Of a stretch of DNA of 64,000 nucleotides, positions 52,206 through 62,106 are shown piece after piece. The notes under the pieces were generated by a model. The model was not told the origin of the DNA and did not search any database. It saw nothing but the letters and a program-made list of their open reading frames with translations. The translations under genes and the position numbers were made by a program. Source of the DNA: DASWYT01 sp965246875 (lineage in GTDB: Bacteria; Pseudomonadota; Alphaproteobacteria; Micavibrionales; SZUA-601); the NCBI GenBank assembly GCA_965246875.1, contig CBDFFU010000003.1, forward strand, positions 186,001 through 250,000. The letters are read 5' to 3'. Each line of letters starts with the position of its first letter. Position 1 is the first letter of the stretch.

Positions 52206-52988
52206 TTGTCGTCTATCTTCGTCTGTTACAATGCTGTTTTACAATTGGTATTAACGTCTTTGTAAATTTAAAAATCATGTAAAATCACAAGAACGTAAAA
52301 AAGCGTTTTTGTGGTTTTCCAGACAGGATTTAAAAGATTTTTTCATGGATTTCTATTACTCGTTGATGTGTTAAAGCGTCTAACTTGATCTGGTTACTTC
52401 CGTTTAGAAAAGTTCAACGGCATCCTCATGAGTGTGGTTTGAAGCAGATTTGTAAAAATCGCGCTGTGTGCGGCATATTTAGCAGTATTCTCTCAATCTG
52501 CGCTTGCTGCAGACTAAATGCCGGTGGATGCAGTCTATCGCGAACTTCTCTCAGGCACAATTCACTGTGTTTCAAGGAATATACAGGGAATCTGGGCTAT
52601 AAAAAGCATTATTTTTCGTTGAGACCCCATTCATATCATTGAAATGAAACAATTTATTTCTTGTAAACAACAGGGAAATTTTAAATACTATGAGGGAACA
52701 TAACGCCACAAACAGGCAGTTTTCTTCAGCAATCTAATAAGCACTCTGATCTGTCCTAAGGGTATCGATCAGATAAACCTCAAGCTTCAGGTGTTGTACA
52801 AATTGATTTGAAATTCGGCCAACCACCTAATTTCTGACGCCGTAAAATGATAACGTTTTGTATTGATATGCCAGTGTCCATTTAGCCCTAAATCATCCTA
52901 GAAAACGAAGACATACCTATTAACAAATTAATTATTGCGTTGATTATGTTATTATGATACCCTATATTGATTTAATTGTGGAGTAGCC
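52206..52988. other. Gene-free AT-rich stretch
   Basis: About 780 bp between the restriction-modification gene and the TPR gene. Only short frames occur, none with a ribosome-binding site and recognisable product. No repeat ends, tRNA or attachment site were seen. The last 60 bp should contain the TPR promoter. Confidence 0.6.
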
Positions 52989-54107
52989 ATGACAGACACA
53001 TCTAAGCTGAAAGTGGCAGACTTGAAAAAACTGCGTGAAGAGCGGAACGATCAGCGCTTGATTGAACTGGGCGAAGCTTGGCTTGAGCAAAATCCGCTGA
53101 CGTCCGATCTGTTGTCCCGCAAAGAGCCAAATGCGATTTTGTCTGAGATTGGCAAGGCAATGCACAGAACCGGCGATAAGAAACGTGGTTATGATGTACT
53201 TTATAATGCGCTTGCGGTGGTTCCCAACGCCATTCTGCATTCGGCCCTTAGCCATTTGAACAAGGCTGACATAAATTATCCGCAGGCGCTAAGTCATGCG
53301 GAGGCGGCTTTGCCATTCGAGCCAGATAACGTTCACAGCATCCGAAATTTGGCAGATATCCATAAGCGAATGGGGAATTTTGGCGAAGCAAAATCATATT
53401 ATCAGCTGTCTTTGCATAAAAGCCGTGGATCGCGTGACATCGAGACCGCGACCAACGGCCTGGCGCAGATTCATCTGGTGCAAGGCGATCATCAAAAGGC
53501 TAGGGAATATTACAGCCTTCATGCCGACAGAAACATCGTTTCATTATGCGGATTAGCCAATACATGCCTTATCGATGGCGAACTGGATGAAGCTGAAAAA
53601 CTTTATAAACAACCTTTGGCAAACGGCAGCCGGGTTGCCAAACGCGGATTGGCGATGTGTTACATCGCGCAGGGCAAGCTGGACGACGCACAAAAGCTCT
53701 TGGCTGGCGTCGATAAAAACGATACACAAATTCAAGATTATTACCTTGATGCTGCACTGGCGATGAAACAGGGCGATTTCAAAACGGCGCGTGAGGATAT
53801 TTTGTCTGCTATACAAGAATTCCCTGTTACGAAAACCACTTTTCCCTATGTACGGACGTTTGCCGAAGCTGGTCTTATCGACCCTCCTATGTATGAAGTT
53901 CTAGCCGAAATGATGGGTTATAAAACCATCAATCCGATCCAGCCCAAACCGCTCGACCAAGTTTTAAATGATTTCAAATCACACCTGGTCCTGATAACCG
54001 CTCAAGATGAAGAGCCAACGGCCCCCATTTCCGCGATTTATACTGGTAATTTCGAGACGCCGGTCAACAAACAGACGCAGCGCGTGACCCAGCAGCGGAG
54101 AAAGTGA
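52989..54107 (+). CDS. TPR-repeat protein
   Basis: 372 aa, soluble, with about six TPR-like helix pairs between residues 60 and 290 (e.g. ALSHAEAALPFEPDNVHSIRNLADIHKRMGNFGEAKSYYQLSL). GGAG lies 6 nt before the ATG. The C-terminal 60 residues are Pro/Thr-rich and probably disordered. It likely serves as a scaffold for protein contacts. No partner is evident; the neighbouring exporter operon is on the other strand and convergent. Confidence 0.8.
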   Translation: MTDTSKLKVADLKKLREERNDQRLIELGEAWLEQNPLTSDLLSRKEPNAILSEIGKAMHRTGDKKRGYDVLYNALAVVPNAILHSALSHLNKADINYPQALSHAEAALPFEPDNVHSIRNLADIHKRMGNFGEAKSYYQLSLHKSRGSRDIETATNGLAQIHLVQGDHQKAREYYSLHADRNIVSLCGLANTCLIDGELDEAEKLYKQPLANGSRVAKRGLAMCYIAQGKLDDAQKLLAGVDKNDTQIQDYYLDAALAMKQGDFKTAREDILSAIQEFPVTKTTFPYVRTFAEAGLIDPPMYEVLAEMMGYKTINPIQPKPLDQVLNDFKSHLVLITAQDEEPTAPISAIYTGNFETPVNKQTQRVTQQRRK

Positions 54108-54222
54108 CGATGGCTGTTAATAGAGCTATAACCGGATTTCCACAGCATTTTTTATATTTGATGCCGCTGTTACAAATTGGATAAGGCTGATTTACAGGTA
54201 CTTTCATGATCAACGTGATATA

Positions 54223-54510
54223 TCATGCCCAACCTCCAGCTTCCAAACCCTTTGGCTGAGACAAGGCCCTTAAACCCCCTAAAGGGGGCGGGTCTCGATG
54301 GTTGGAGTTTAAGCTGATGGCTACGAATGCTGCGGAATTGCGGAGGTTATCTGCATATTGTCTCTGTTGGCGACTAAAACAAAGACTAAATGGCGGTGTG
54401 CGCCGAACTGGGTAATAAATATTCTGTTGAGAGCAAAACTGGGGTAGATCAATGGCGGCGAATGTCGCCTTTGATTCATCTGCATTAGTGATGGGTTCAT
54501 TTTTGATCAT
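54223..54510 (-). CDS. Possible small ORF at the end of the exporter operon
   Basis: 95 codons; the ATG overlaps the end of the TolC-type gene by 14 bp, matching the tight overlaps of the rest of the operon. The N-terminal 60 residues look plausible as protein, with no signal peptide. The C-terminal part is encoded by a G/C-rich hairpin region (54258-54300), which could instead be the operon's transcript end. It may be an exported or accessory peptide, or spurious. Confidence 0.3.
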   Translation of the reverse strand: MIKNEPITNADESKATFAAIDLPQFCSQQNIYYPVRRTPPFSLCFSRQQRQYADNLRNSAAFVAISLNSNHRDPPPLGGLRALSQPKGLEAGGWA

Positions 54511-55936
54511 TTTGCGATTCCTCTATTTTGGCGATTTTCAGCTCGTCAAACTTCATAGTGGCCGCATTATAGCTACCCAGCGCCTTGAACATGTACATGT
54601 TTGACAAGATGTTCTTGACGCGTGCTTCAGCTGTCTTTTCTTCACGGCTGTTGAGGAGAAACAGGTTGCTCGTGCCATTGGCGAGCAATTGGCGTTCGGC
54701 ACTTTGCATTTTTTCGGCAAGGCCCACTTCCTGATTGCTTAAGGCTAGGTTCTCTCTGTTTAGCCTAAGATCGGCTGCCAAATTATGTAGCTCCGCGCGG
54801 ATCGTGTCGGTTGTGAGGCGCTGCTCGTTTTCAAGCTGTTGCAACTGGGCTTTGGCTGCAGACGTTTGGCCTTGTCCCAGATTGCGCTGCAATGGCAACG
54901 AGAATTTGATGATGCCAATGGTTTCGGTACCGTCCAGGCGGCGCAAACCGTCACCCTGATCACGCGCCACTTCGACACCTAAATCGACTTTAGGCAGCAG
55001 GCTGTTCTCGCCCAGGCGGACGCGGTTGCGCTGCTGTTGCATATTGACCTGAATGGCCTTCAGTTCTGGACGGGTTTCGATGACCTTGGCGATATCCGCT
55101 TCTACAGACTGCTCAGTCGATACAGCCGCCGTTGGAAACTTGCCAGGCAGATTCTGGGCATCAGGCACGACCGGCTCTCCTGCATCATCGCGCCAGAACA
55201 GGGATAGATCGTTCGAACGTTTGATGAAATCACGGCGCGCTTCGTTCAGCATGGCTTTGCGCTTGACTAGATTTTGCTCATTTTCTGTCGCTATAATCTG
55301 CGGCGCATCACCCGCCTTGATACGTGATAGCAGATTGCGCTGGCGTTCCTGGGCCAAGGCCAGGAGATCCTCATACACTTTCAAGATGCGGCCAGCCGCG
55401 AGCCATTCCGCATAAATGCTCTGCGCTTTCATCTGAGTCGCCAGCCTTGTCAGTAGCACATCGATATCTACTAAATTTTGTTCAAAGCCCGCATCCTGCA
55501 ACTTGAAACGCCGGTCATCGATATCGCGGTTGCGCAACAACGAAAAGATAACACCCACACTGATCTCGCCGCCATTCTTGGTGCGCAATTCATCGTTATA
55601 AATTGGAAAATCGCCCTGTCCGTTACGATACCCGGTATAAACCTCGCCGCTAAATGGAGCAAAAGGCTTAACCAGCCGTCCGGCCGCATAATCGCCATCA
55701 TAATAGCCACTGCCACGCAGCTTGGCATCGCCGTCTAGCCTGAGGTCGAACGCACCCCGCGCTTCCTGAGATTTAGCGGCGGCTGCGTCCTGTTTGGCAA
55801 TGGCAGCTTTGACCTTTGGATAATGGGCGCTCGATGAAATCAGTACGTCTTTCAGACGCAGTTCCGTGGCCTGTACTGACTCCGCGCAAAGCATGGCAAG
55901 GCAAGCAATCAAGAAAATAGCAACTTTATTTCTCAT
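54497..55936 (-). CDS. TolC-family outer-membrane channel
   Basis: 479 aa with a signal peptide (residues 1-22, VQAT). It has the internal duplication of long coiled-coil helices typical of outer-membrane efflux proteins; the first repeat includes AAIAKQDAAAAKSQEARGAFDL and the second RPELKAIQVNMQQQRNRVRLGENSLLPKVDLG. The trimer forms a channel-tunnel across the outer membrane and periplasm. It overlaps the upstream HlyD-type gene by 11 bp, so it belongs to the same system. Confidence 0.88.
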   Translation of the reverse strand: MRNKVAIFLIACLAMLCAESVQATELRLKDVLISSSAHYPKVKAAIAKQDAAAAKSQEARGAFDLRLDGDAKLRGSGYYDGDYAAGRLVKPFAPFSGEVYTGYRNGQGDFPIYNDELRTKNGGEISVGVIFSLLRNRDIDDRRFKLQDAGFEQNLVDIDVLLTRLATQMKAQSIYAEWLAAGRILKVYEDLLALAQERQRNLLSRIKAGDAPQIIATENEQNLVKRKAMLNEARRDFIKRSNDLSLFWRDDAGEPVVPDAQNLPGKFPTAAVSTEQSVEADIAKVIETRPELKAIQVNMQQQRNRVRLGENSLLPKVDLGVEVARDQGDGLRRLDGTETIGIIKFSLPLQRNLGQGQTSAAKAQLQQLENEQRLTTDTIRAELHNLAADLRLNRENLALSNQEVGLAEKMQSAERQLLANGTSNLFLLNSREEKTAEARVKNILSNMYMFKALGSYNAATMKFDELKIAKIEESQNDQK

Positions 55937-56993
55937 CGCGCTTATCCACTGTGTAATCCTGCAAGGACATATAATTGTTTTCAGTGCCTTTGGGTGGGAG
56001 TGGCGGGAAGCTGTTCAACTGCCGCCACCATTCATAGCCGACATTGACTGTGTTCAGCAAAACCCAGCCACGGGCCCGGGCGCCGAAACGCAAGAAATTT
56101 TCGTTTGGCCATTTCTCAGCCGGATCTTGCACGATCAAAACGCGAAACTTGCCATTTGCAGAGATGGATGGATCGCTGGTTTTGACAATGCCGCCAAAGC
56201 TACCGACACTGATTGATGGCCAGCCACTAAACTGCACTGCGGGCCAGCCTTCAAACTGTAACCTTACTTTGGCTCCAGGTTTAATGAGAGGGGCATCCAG
56301 ACCCTTAATGTAAAGTTCGACGGCCGGAACCGTTCCCGATGGAATAAAGTTTGCAACAACATCGCCTTCCTTGATAAAAGTCGCTGCATCGCCGCTGCGC
56401 ATCTGCACGATGGTGCCATCAGCAGGTGCTTTCACCAGCTGGGTATCTTGTCGGGAACGATTGGTCTGGACTTTAGCCAATTCGGCAGCGGCAGCCGCCT
56501 GCTTGGACAAGTATTCATTGTAGTTGATCTTGGCCTTTTCTAAATCGTGGCGTGATGCCAGTCCCTGCTTAAACATCGCTTCACGGCGGGTATAATCCAG
56601 CTTTGCCGTTTCAGCTGCTGCGCGGGCAACATCAGCTTTCTGACGGCTAGCATCCAATTCCAGTTCCAGCCGCTCGACATAGTTTGGATCATTGTCGACA
56701 ATCTCTAATAGCAGATCATCTTTTTTAACAACGCTGCCTTCATGCACATGCCACTCCTTGATCCGGCCTTTGACCGGTGCAGAAATGTTCTGTGGCCTGT
56801 CACTGGGATGAAACGTTGTGACCACACCATCACCGGAAGCCGTTTGCACCCAGGGCGTAAGCAACAGGAACGCTGTCAGGAAGGCAAAAGCAAACATCAG
56901 CATCCAAGCCAAGACACGCAATGGGCGCGGGATATTGATATTATTTAAGCTCGTAAATGCACTGGTATAATTGGATTTGAAAATATCGCTCAT
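55926..56993 (-). CDS. HlyD-type membrane-fusion protein
   Basis: 355 aa. There is one N-terminal membrane helix (about residues 24-46). It is followed by a lipoyl half-motif (SAPVKGRIKEWHVHEGSVVKKDDLLLEI), a coiled-coil hairpin (about 105-185), and the second lipoyl half with a beta-barrel (KAPADGTIVQM, then GAKVRLQFEGWPA). It joins an inner-membrane transporter to TolC. Its ATG overlaps the ABC gene's stop by 4 bp (ATGA) and its end overlaps the TolC-type gene, indicating coupled translation. Confidence 0.9.
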   Translation of the reverse strand: MSDIFKSNYTSAFTSLNNINIPRPLRVLAWMLMFAFAFLTAFLLLTPWVQTASGDGVVTTFHPSDRPQNISAPVKGRIKEWHVHEGSVVKKDDLLLEIVDNDPNYVERLELELDASRQKADVARAAAETAKLDYTRREAMFKQGLASRHDLEKAKINYNEYLSKQAAAAAELAKVQTNRSRQDTQLVKAPADGTIVQMRSGDAATFIKEGDVVANFIPSGTVPAVELYIKGLDAPLIKPGAKVRLQFEGWPAVQFSGWPSISVGSFGGIVKTSDPSISANGKFRVLIVQDPAEKWPNENFLRFGARARGWVLLNTVNVGYEWWRQLNSFPPLPPKGTENNYMSLQDYTVDKRDEK

Positions 56994-58714
56994 GAATTTT
57001 GCTCCGCCATCTGTGCATCTTCATGTAGTTTAAGCAAAGGTGCGTTTGCAAAACTATGAGTCATCACCTTGTCCATGATGAGATAATGGTCAAAGAAGTT
57101 CCATTCCTTGCGGTTGGTGAAACATATCAACATTGTGTCGTGTTGCTGACAAAGCGACTGCATGATGCGCTTGCGTATTTGGAACGGCACAGCATCGAAA
57201 ATCTCGGTGACTATCAGTACAGATGGCTTTGCCGCCAGCACAGCGGCTAGTTTTAGACGAATGACTTCATCATATAATAAGGGATAGCCCGATGGTACAA
57301 TGTGCGTATTTAATCTCTGCGGCAATGCATTGATGACGGCATTTAGCTCAACCATCTGCAAGACAGAAACAATATTGGCCTGTGTCACGTTTGGCGCGTA
57401 GAGATCGAAGAACCGTTTGATACTGCCTTCAACGACCGATACGCTGTCAACGGACAGAATATGGTTACGCAACTGATGCAAATCATAGTCATTCAGATCT
57501 TGCTCACCGATCAGAACACGGCCTTGTGACGGTATGCGGTGACCTTTGATCAAATCCAAAAAGAGCTTAGAACCGGCAGCTTCGCTACTTTTGGCAAGCA
57601 CTTTGCTGTTTCCAGCCAGCATACAATCAAACGAAAACTGATGGCCGCGATAAGGCAAAATGACGTTCTCAAAATTCACGTCAGGAGAAGTGGTTATATC
57701 GAATGAAATAATGCCCGAATTGGTTTCCAGCGGCAGCTGGAAGAAGTAATTCAGTTTGTGCAGATTGGCACAAAGATCGTAATAGATGCGCGAGTAATAG
57801 CCAAGTTTGGACGTGCTGTAGAATATTGCTGACATGATAAGTTCCGCGCCCACCAATTGCCCCAAGCTTAGCTGGTTGCGTGCAACCAGCACGCCGCCAA
57901 GACCCAGCAATCCGGCACTTGCCACGCAATACAAAGCCAGAAACGCAATGTTTTGACCAAAAGTAGTTCTAAAATACGACTTTTTACGAGAGAGATAATT
58001 TGCAGTCTGATTATCGGTTTCTTGCAGTGCGTAAGTGATAGCACGCTCAGATTTGAATGTTGGATTAACACGAGCAATTTCCTCGAGCCACTGTACAAGA
58101 GCATATTTGCTGTCTGATAGGGCGATAGCCTGTTTAATAGCTCGTTTCGACCACATGTGCCAGATCAGGAATAAAGATCCGGCAAACAGCATATTATAAA
58201 CAAACAGAAACGGGTGATAAAAGGAAACAACAATCAAACCAATAATAGCTTGAAGTGCGATAAAAAAGCCTTCTGTCAGCAAGGCGGGCACATTCTTTTG
58301 CACATGCATGATCTCGAAGAAACGATTAACCAATTCAGCGCGGTTAATGCCGTCCATATGAGGCTGATCAGTATGTGTTAGGTGGAGCGCAGCTTCCGAA
58401 GCAATTCTCGCTAAAAAACGACGCTGAAATAGCTCCATCGCATAATCTCGACAGGCGATTAAAGTAGCTGAAATCAACAAAACAACGAATAGTAGAACCG
58501 CCAGTAAAATAATAAACGGGGTGAGTGTTGTATTAACGACCGTGTTCAGCAAGGCCTGAACAGCAATGGGCACGGCCAATGTCAAAATACCAATACCAAT
58601 GCCATAGATTGCTGTAAGGATGAAAAACGTGCGGTCTGGCGTAAGAAGACTACGTGTAATATCGTCTCTGCCAACAGCACTCGGATAGACGGATGAATTA
58701 ATCATGATCAACAT
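56990..58714 (-). CDS. ABC-exporter-like protein with a degenerate ATPase domain
   Basis: 574 aa. Residues about 20-320 form an ABC exporter transmembrane domain with six predicted helices. Residues 340-560 have the NBD fold order but none of its motifs: the Walker A site reads SSEAAGSK (the invariant Lys is Gly381), the LSGGQ position reads LLYDE (479-483), Walker B reads VLIVTEIF (Asp replaced by Thr503), and the switch-His site reads FTNR (His replaced by Asn534). The D-loop is also lost. The frame is intact, so this is not random decay. It may act with a second ATPase subunit or as a non-transporting scaffold. It overlaps the LysR gene end by 17 bp. Confidence 0.8.
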   Translation of the reverse strand: MLIMINSSVYPSAVGRDDITRSLLTPDRTFFILTAIYGIGIGILTLAVPIAVQALLNTVVNTTLTPFIILLAVLLFVVLLISATLIACRDYAMELFQRRFLARIASEAALHLTHTDQPHMDGINRAELVNRFFEIMHVQKNVPALLTEGFFIALQAIIGLIVVSFYHPFLFVYNMLFAGSLFLIWHMWSKRAIKQAIALSDSKYALVQWLEEIARVNPTFKSERAITYALQETDNQTANYLSRKKSYFRTTFGQNIAFLALYCVASAGLLGLGGVLVARNQLSLGQLVGAELIMSAIFYSTSKLGYYSRIYYDLCANLHKLNYFFQLPLETNSGIISFDITTSPDVNFENVILPYRGHQFSFDCMLAGNSKVLAKSSEAAGSKLFLDLIKGHRIPSQGRVLIGEQDLNDYDLHQLRNHILSVDSVSVVEGSIKRFFDLYAPNVTQANIVSVLQMVELNAVINALPQRLNTHIVPSGYPLLYDEVIRLKLAAVLAAKPSVLIVTEIFDAVPFQIRKRIMQSLCQQHDTMLICFTNRKEWNFFDHYLIMDKVMTHSFANAPLLKLHEDAQMAEQNS

Positions 58715-59558
58715 GCTCTAGACTATGAATGATATGATCTGCCAACATCAATGCGGCAGGCGAAAGATTTTCACGTTTTAACAATGCAATCTCAGCATCA
58801 ACTAGACTTGGAAGTTTCATTTCGGTTTTTACTGTATGCAATCCATCCGGAACCATATTTGATGGCAGCACCGTAATACCTAAACCCGCTTTTACGGCTG
58901 CAATTGTACCTGCCAAGCTTGGGCTCGTATAGGAAATGCGCCAAGTCCTTTTGGCTCGGTCGAGCGCTGCAAGGGCTCTTGCACGATAAATACACGGCTG
59001 TGGAGATAAAACCAAAGCTAAAGGTTTTTCAGGTTGGTACTGGTCGGCCGCCACCCATATGAGAGGCTCGCGCCAGACTTTTGTTCCCCCTTTGACGCGT
59101 TGAGGATCACGTTTAATCAGCGCTAGATCATATTTACCTTGGGCAAAATCCTCAACAAGATTGAGCGTAAGGTCGCATTTAACATTAAGCTGCACGCGCG
59201 GATGATGCAGTTTGAACGTTGCTAAAACATGCGGCAAATAATGTGTCGCGAAATCTTCCGGCGTGCCAAGCCGGATTTCACCCTCTACATCTGGCTCCTT
59301 AATACGACTGAACGCCTCCCATTGCAGCTGAATAATTCTTTTGGCATAGCCAAAGAAAATCTCGCCTTGTTCCGTCAGTACAACTTTACGGCTCGTCCGG
59401 TCGAAAAGCTCACAGCCTAGACCTTCTTCCAATTTCTTAATTTGCAGGCTTAAAGCAGATTGCGTTCGTCCAACACTATTTGCAGCATGCGTAAAGTTGC
59501 CGCTTTCCGCGATAGCGATAAAGCTTTTCAGCAAAAACGTGTCGACATTAAAAGGCAT
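58698..59558 (-). CDS. LysR-family transcriptional regulator
   Basis: 286 aa. The winged HTH is at residues about 5-62 (FIAIAESGNFTHAANSVGRTQSALSLQIKKLEEGLGCELFDRT), and the effector-binding domain follows (about 90-285). It heads the exporter operon and overlaps the ABC gene; probably it controls it and itself. A 17-bp palindrome (59586-59602) lies 28 bp upstream of its start. The effector is unknown. Confidence 0.92.
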   Translation of the reverse strand: MPFNVDTFLLKSFIAIAESGNFTHAANSVGRTQSALSLQIKKLEEGLGCELFDRTSRKVVLTEQGEIFFGYAKRIIQLQWEAFSRIKEPDVEGEIRLGTPEDFATHYLPHVLATFKLHHPRVQLNVKCDLTLNLVEDFAQGKYDLALIKRDPQRVKGGTKVWREPLIWVAADQYQPEKPLALVLSPQPCIYRARALAALDRAKRTWRISYTSPSLAGTIAAVKAGLGITVLPSNMVPDGLHTVKTEMKLPSLVDAEIALLKRENLSPAALMLADHIIHSLEHVDHD

Positions 59559-59585
59559 CGCGAAACATTAATTCCCACTTTAAAA

Positions 59586-59602
59586 GATAGTGAATAACTA
59601 TC
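59586..59602. promoter_or_regulatory. Palindromic LysR-type operator candidate
   Basis: GATAGT-GAATA-ACTATC, a perfect 6-5-6 inverted repeat of the T-N11-A class used by LysR regulators, 28 bp upstream of the lysR-type gene. It lies in the roughly 330-bp spacer to the sensor kinase, where I see no gene. Confidence 0.5.
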
Positions 59603-59888
59603 ACCTTAAATAATAAAACAGATATTAATCAGATTTTATAGTTTTGAAGCGTTAATAAGCAAATGAAACCGGTATTGAGCAAACCGCACTTTTTCTGAAT
59701 ATCATTCATACTGAAGACAAACATGTTGTTTATCAATCCTGACAATACACTACGGCAAATAAATAAGCCCTCATTTGTATGACAATGTGAATTGATTGTA
59801 TCAGGCATATGAGGTTTTTGAACTTAACGAAAACTACCAATTTAAGAGACTTTTATTATGTATTTTTACTTGGCGTTGTAGTGAAGCA

Positions 59889-61988
59889 ATGGGAATAGCC
59901 CCTCTACCCACAAATGAAGAAAAACGTCTTCATACATTGCAGCAATATAATCTTTTGGACACATTACCAGAAGCGGACTATGACCGAATTACAAAATTGG
60001 CTTCAATCATTTGTAATACCCCAATTTCACTGGTGACTTTAATTGATCACAACAGGCAATGGTTTAAAGCAAAAGTGGGCTTAAATATCAGCGAAACGAC
60101 GCGAGACATTGCATTTTGTGCACATGCGATACTGGCACCAAATGAGGTTTTGATAGTAAACGATGCACTCAATGATGCTCGTTTTGAAAATAACCCGCTG
60201 GTTCAAACTGATCTGAAAATACGATTCTACGCAGGTGTTCCACTATTAGTCCAATCCGGGGACGCATTGGGAACATTGTGTGTGATTGATACGAAACCTC
60301 GAGATTTATCGTCTCAACAAATCGAGTCGTTACAAATTTTAGCTGCACAGGTTGTTTCCTTAATTGAAACACGGAAGAATACAAAATTTATAAATGAACT
60401 TTCCCAGTCTCTACAAGAAGCGAACAATTTTTCAGAACTTATGTTAGAAAGCAATCCTGATTTCGTATTCGTTAAAAATTCAGAGTTTCGGATTGTGCGT
60501 GCTAATAAGTCATTCATAGGACTATATCCTGAAAACATGCGAGACTCTATTATTGGTACGACAACTGTAGAGCAATATTCTGCAGCAGAAGCCAAGCTAT
60601 TCTTAGAAAAAGATCGAATTGCTTTGGTAAACGGTAGTTCTGAAGCATACGAGTCAATTAAGTTTTCTGATGGCAACATACATCATTTATTCACAAAAAA
60701 AGTTCGCTTTACAGACGCAAATGGTGCACAATTTATACTTGGTATTGCACGCGATATAAGCGAAATTGTTAATGTGCAAGCACAACTCAAAGATTACAGC
60801 GTGGAGCTTGAGAATAGCTCGAAAGAATTACAGATCGCCAAAAACAAATCAGATGCTGCGAATAGTGCTAAAAGTGAATTTCTATCGACAATGAGTCACG
60901 AAATAAGAACACCCTTGAATGGTATAATTGGAATGAGCAATCTTATTTCACAAACAAGTCTTGACGAAGCACAAAAGCATTATGTCGGATCAATTCAAAA
61001 ATCATCTGCTCTTCTTTTAGAACTCGTAAATGATATTTTAGATATTTCAAAAATCGAAGCTGGCAAACTTACATTGGATCACAATCCTCTGAATTTTCAT
61101 AGCTTGTGCTCTAGTGTCATGTTAAACCTAAGTCCTGAAGCAATTAGAAAAAATCTTGTTTTTACTTTAAATTATCATGATAACATGCCCCAAATTTTGA
61201 TAGGTGATGCATTAAAGCTTAAGCAAATTCTCTTCAATCTATGCGGTAATGCAATTAAATTCACAGAAACAGGACATGTTTCTGTCGAAATTATACCAAA
61301 AACGTTCGAAAAAAATAAAGTGAGTTTTGAGGTCGTTATTAAAGACACAGGTATTGGCATAGCAAAGTCAAAACTAAAAGAGATTTTTGAAATTTATAAA
61401 CAAGCACACTCTATCATTAGTCAGCAATATGAGGGAACCGGACTTGGCTTGCCAATCAGTATGGACTTCGCCCGTGCTATGGGCGGCAATATTCAGGTTA
61501 AAAGCCGGTTGAAGGCTGGATCCGAATTTACATTGTCTCTAACTATGGGCTACAAAAAACGATCGCCTAGAAAACCTGTAAATGATTCAATTTTGTCCAA
61601 AGCCAAATACGGCAATTTTGAACATATAGATATTTTAATTGTCGAAGATAATTCTATCAATGCAGAAATAATCGAAAAAATGCTGCTTCACCACAAATTT
61701 AATTTGACTAAAGCATATAATGGTCAAGAAGCCATCAGCGCAATAGCAAAGAAGCAGCCTCATATAATACTTATGGATTGTCAGATGCCAGTCTTAGACG
61801 GTTATGAGACCACAAAAATCATTAAAGCTGATAAGAATTTTAATCGTATCCCAATTATTGCTATGACCGCCTATGGCTTAAAATCCGACAGAGAAAAGTG
61901 TTTGGCAGCGGGTATGGATGACTATATTAGTAAGCCAATTGACGAAACAAAGCTTTTACTTATTTTAAAAAAATGGTTAAAAATTTAA
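59889..61988 (+). CDS. Hybrid sensor histidine kinase (GAF-PAS-HisKA-HATPase-REC)
   Basis: 699 aa from the ATG at 59889; a TTG 31 codons earlier is less likely. Domains in order: GAF (about 20-165; DHNRQWFKAKVGL, FCAHAIL, FYAGVPL), PAS (about 180-300), HisKA with the phospho-acceptor in STMSHEIRTPLNG (H337), HATPase with N (NLCGNAIKFTE), G1 (DTGIGI) and G2 (GTGLGL) boxes, and a receiver with D630 in LMDCQMPVLDGYE and K in YISKPID. There is no membrane segment, so it is a cytoplasmic sensor. The HPt needed to pass the phosphate on is encoded next to it. AT-rich. Confidence 0.93.
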   Translation: MGIAPLPTNEEKRLHTLQQYNLLDTLPEADYDRITKLASIICNTPISLVTLIDHNRQWFKAKVGLNISETTRDIAFCAHAILAPNEVLIVNDALNDARFENNPLVQTDLKIRFYAGVPLLVQSGDALGTLCVIDTKPRDLSSQQIESLQILAAQVVSLIETRKNTKFINELSQSLQEANNFSELMLESNPDFVFVKNSEFRIVRANKSFIGLYPENMRDSIIGTTTVEQYSAAEAKLFLEKDRIALVNGSSEAYESIKFSDGNIHHLFTKKVRFTDANGAQFILGIARDISEIVNVQAQLKDYSVELENSSKELQIAKNKSDAANSAKSEFLSTMSHEIRTPLNGIIGMSNLISQTSLDEAQKHYVGSIQKSSALLLELVNDILDISKIEAGKLTLDHNPLNFHSLCSSVMLNLSPEAIRKNLVFTLNYHDNMPQILIGDALKLKQILFNLCGNAIKFTETGHVSVEIIPKTFEKNKVSFEVVIKDTGIGIAKSKLKEIFEIYKQAHSIISQQYEGTGLGLPISMDFARAMGGNIQVKSRLKAGSEFTLSLTMGYKKRSPRKPVNDSILSKAKYGNFEHIDILIVEDNSINAEIIEKMLLHHKFNLTKAYNGQEAISAIAKKQPHIILMDCQMPVLDGYETTKIIKADKNFNRIPIIAMTAYGLKSDREKCLAAGMDDYISKPIDETKLLLILKKWLKI

Positions 61989-62106
61989 CATCTGCAGTAT
62001 GCAGCAAAACAATAAATTAAAAATTCTAATGCTTCGTAATACTTGACGGTTATAACATATCACCTTGTCGGATTTTTATACATCAATCCATTTCTACTTA
62101 TAACTT

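Noticed and set aside
54275..54288. C5/G5 hairpin after the TolC-type gene
   Set aside because: It has no T tract on the minus strand and lies inside a possible ORF, so it was not called as a terminator, though it may stall transcription.
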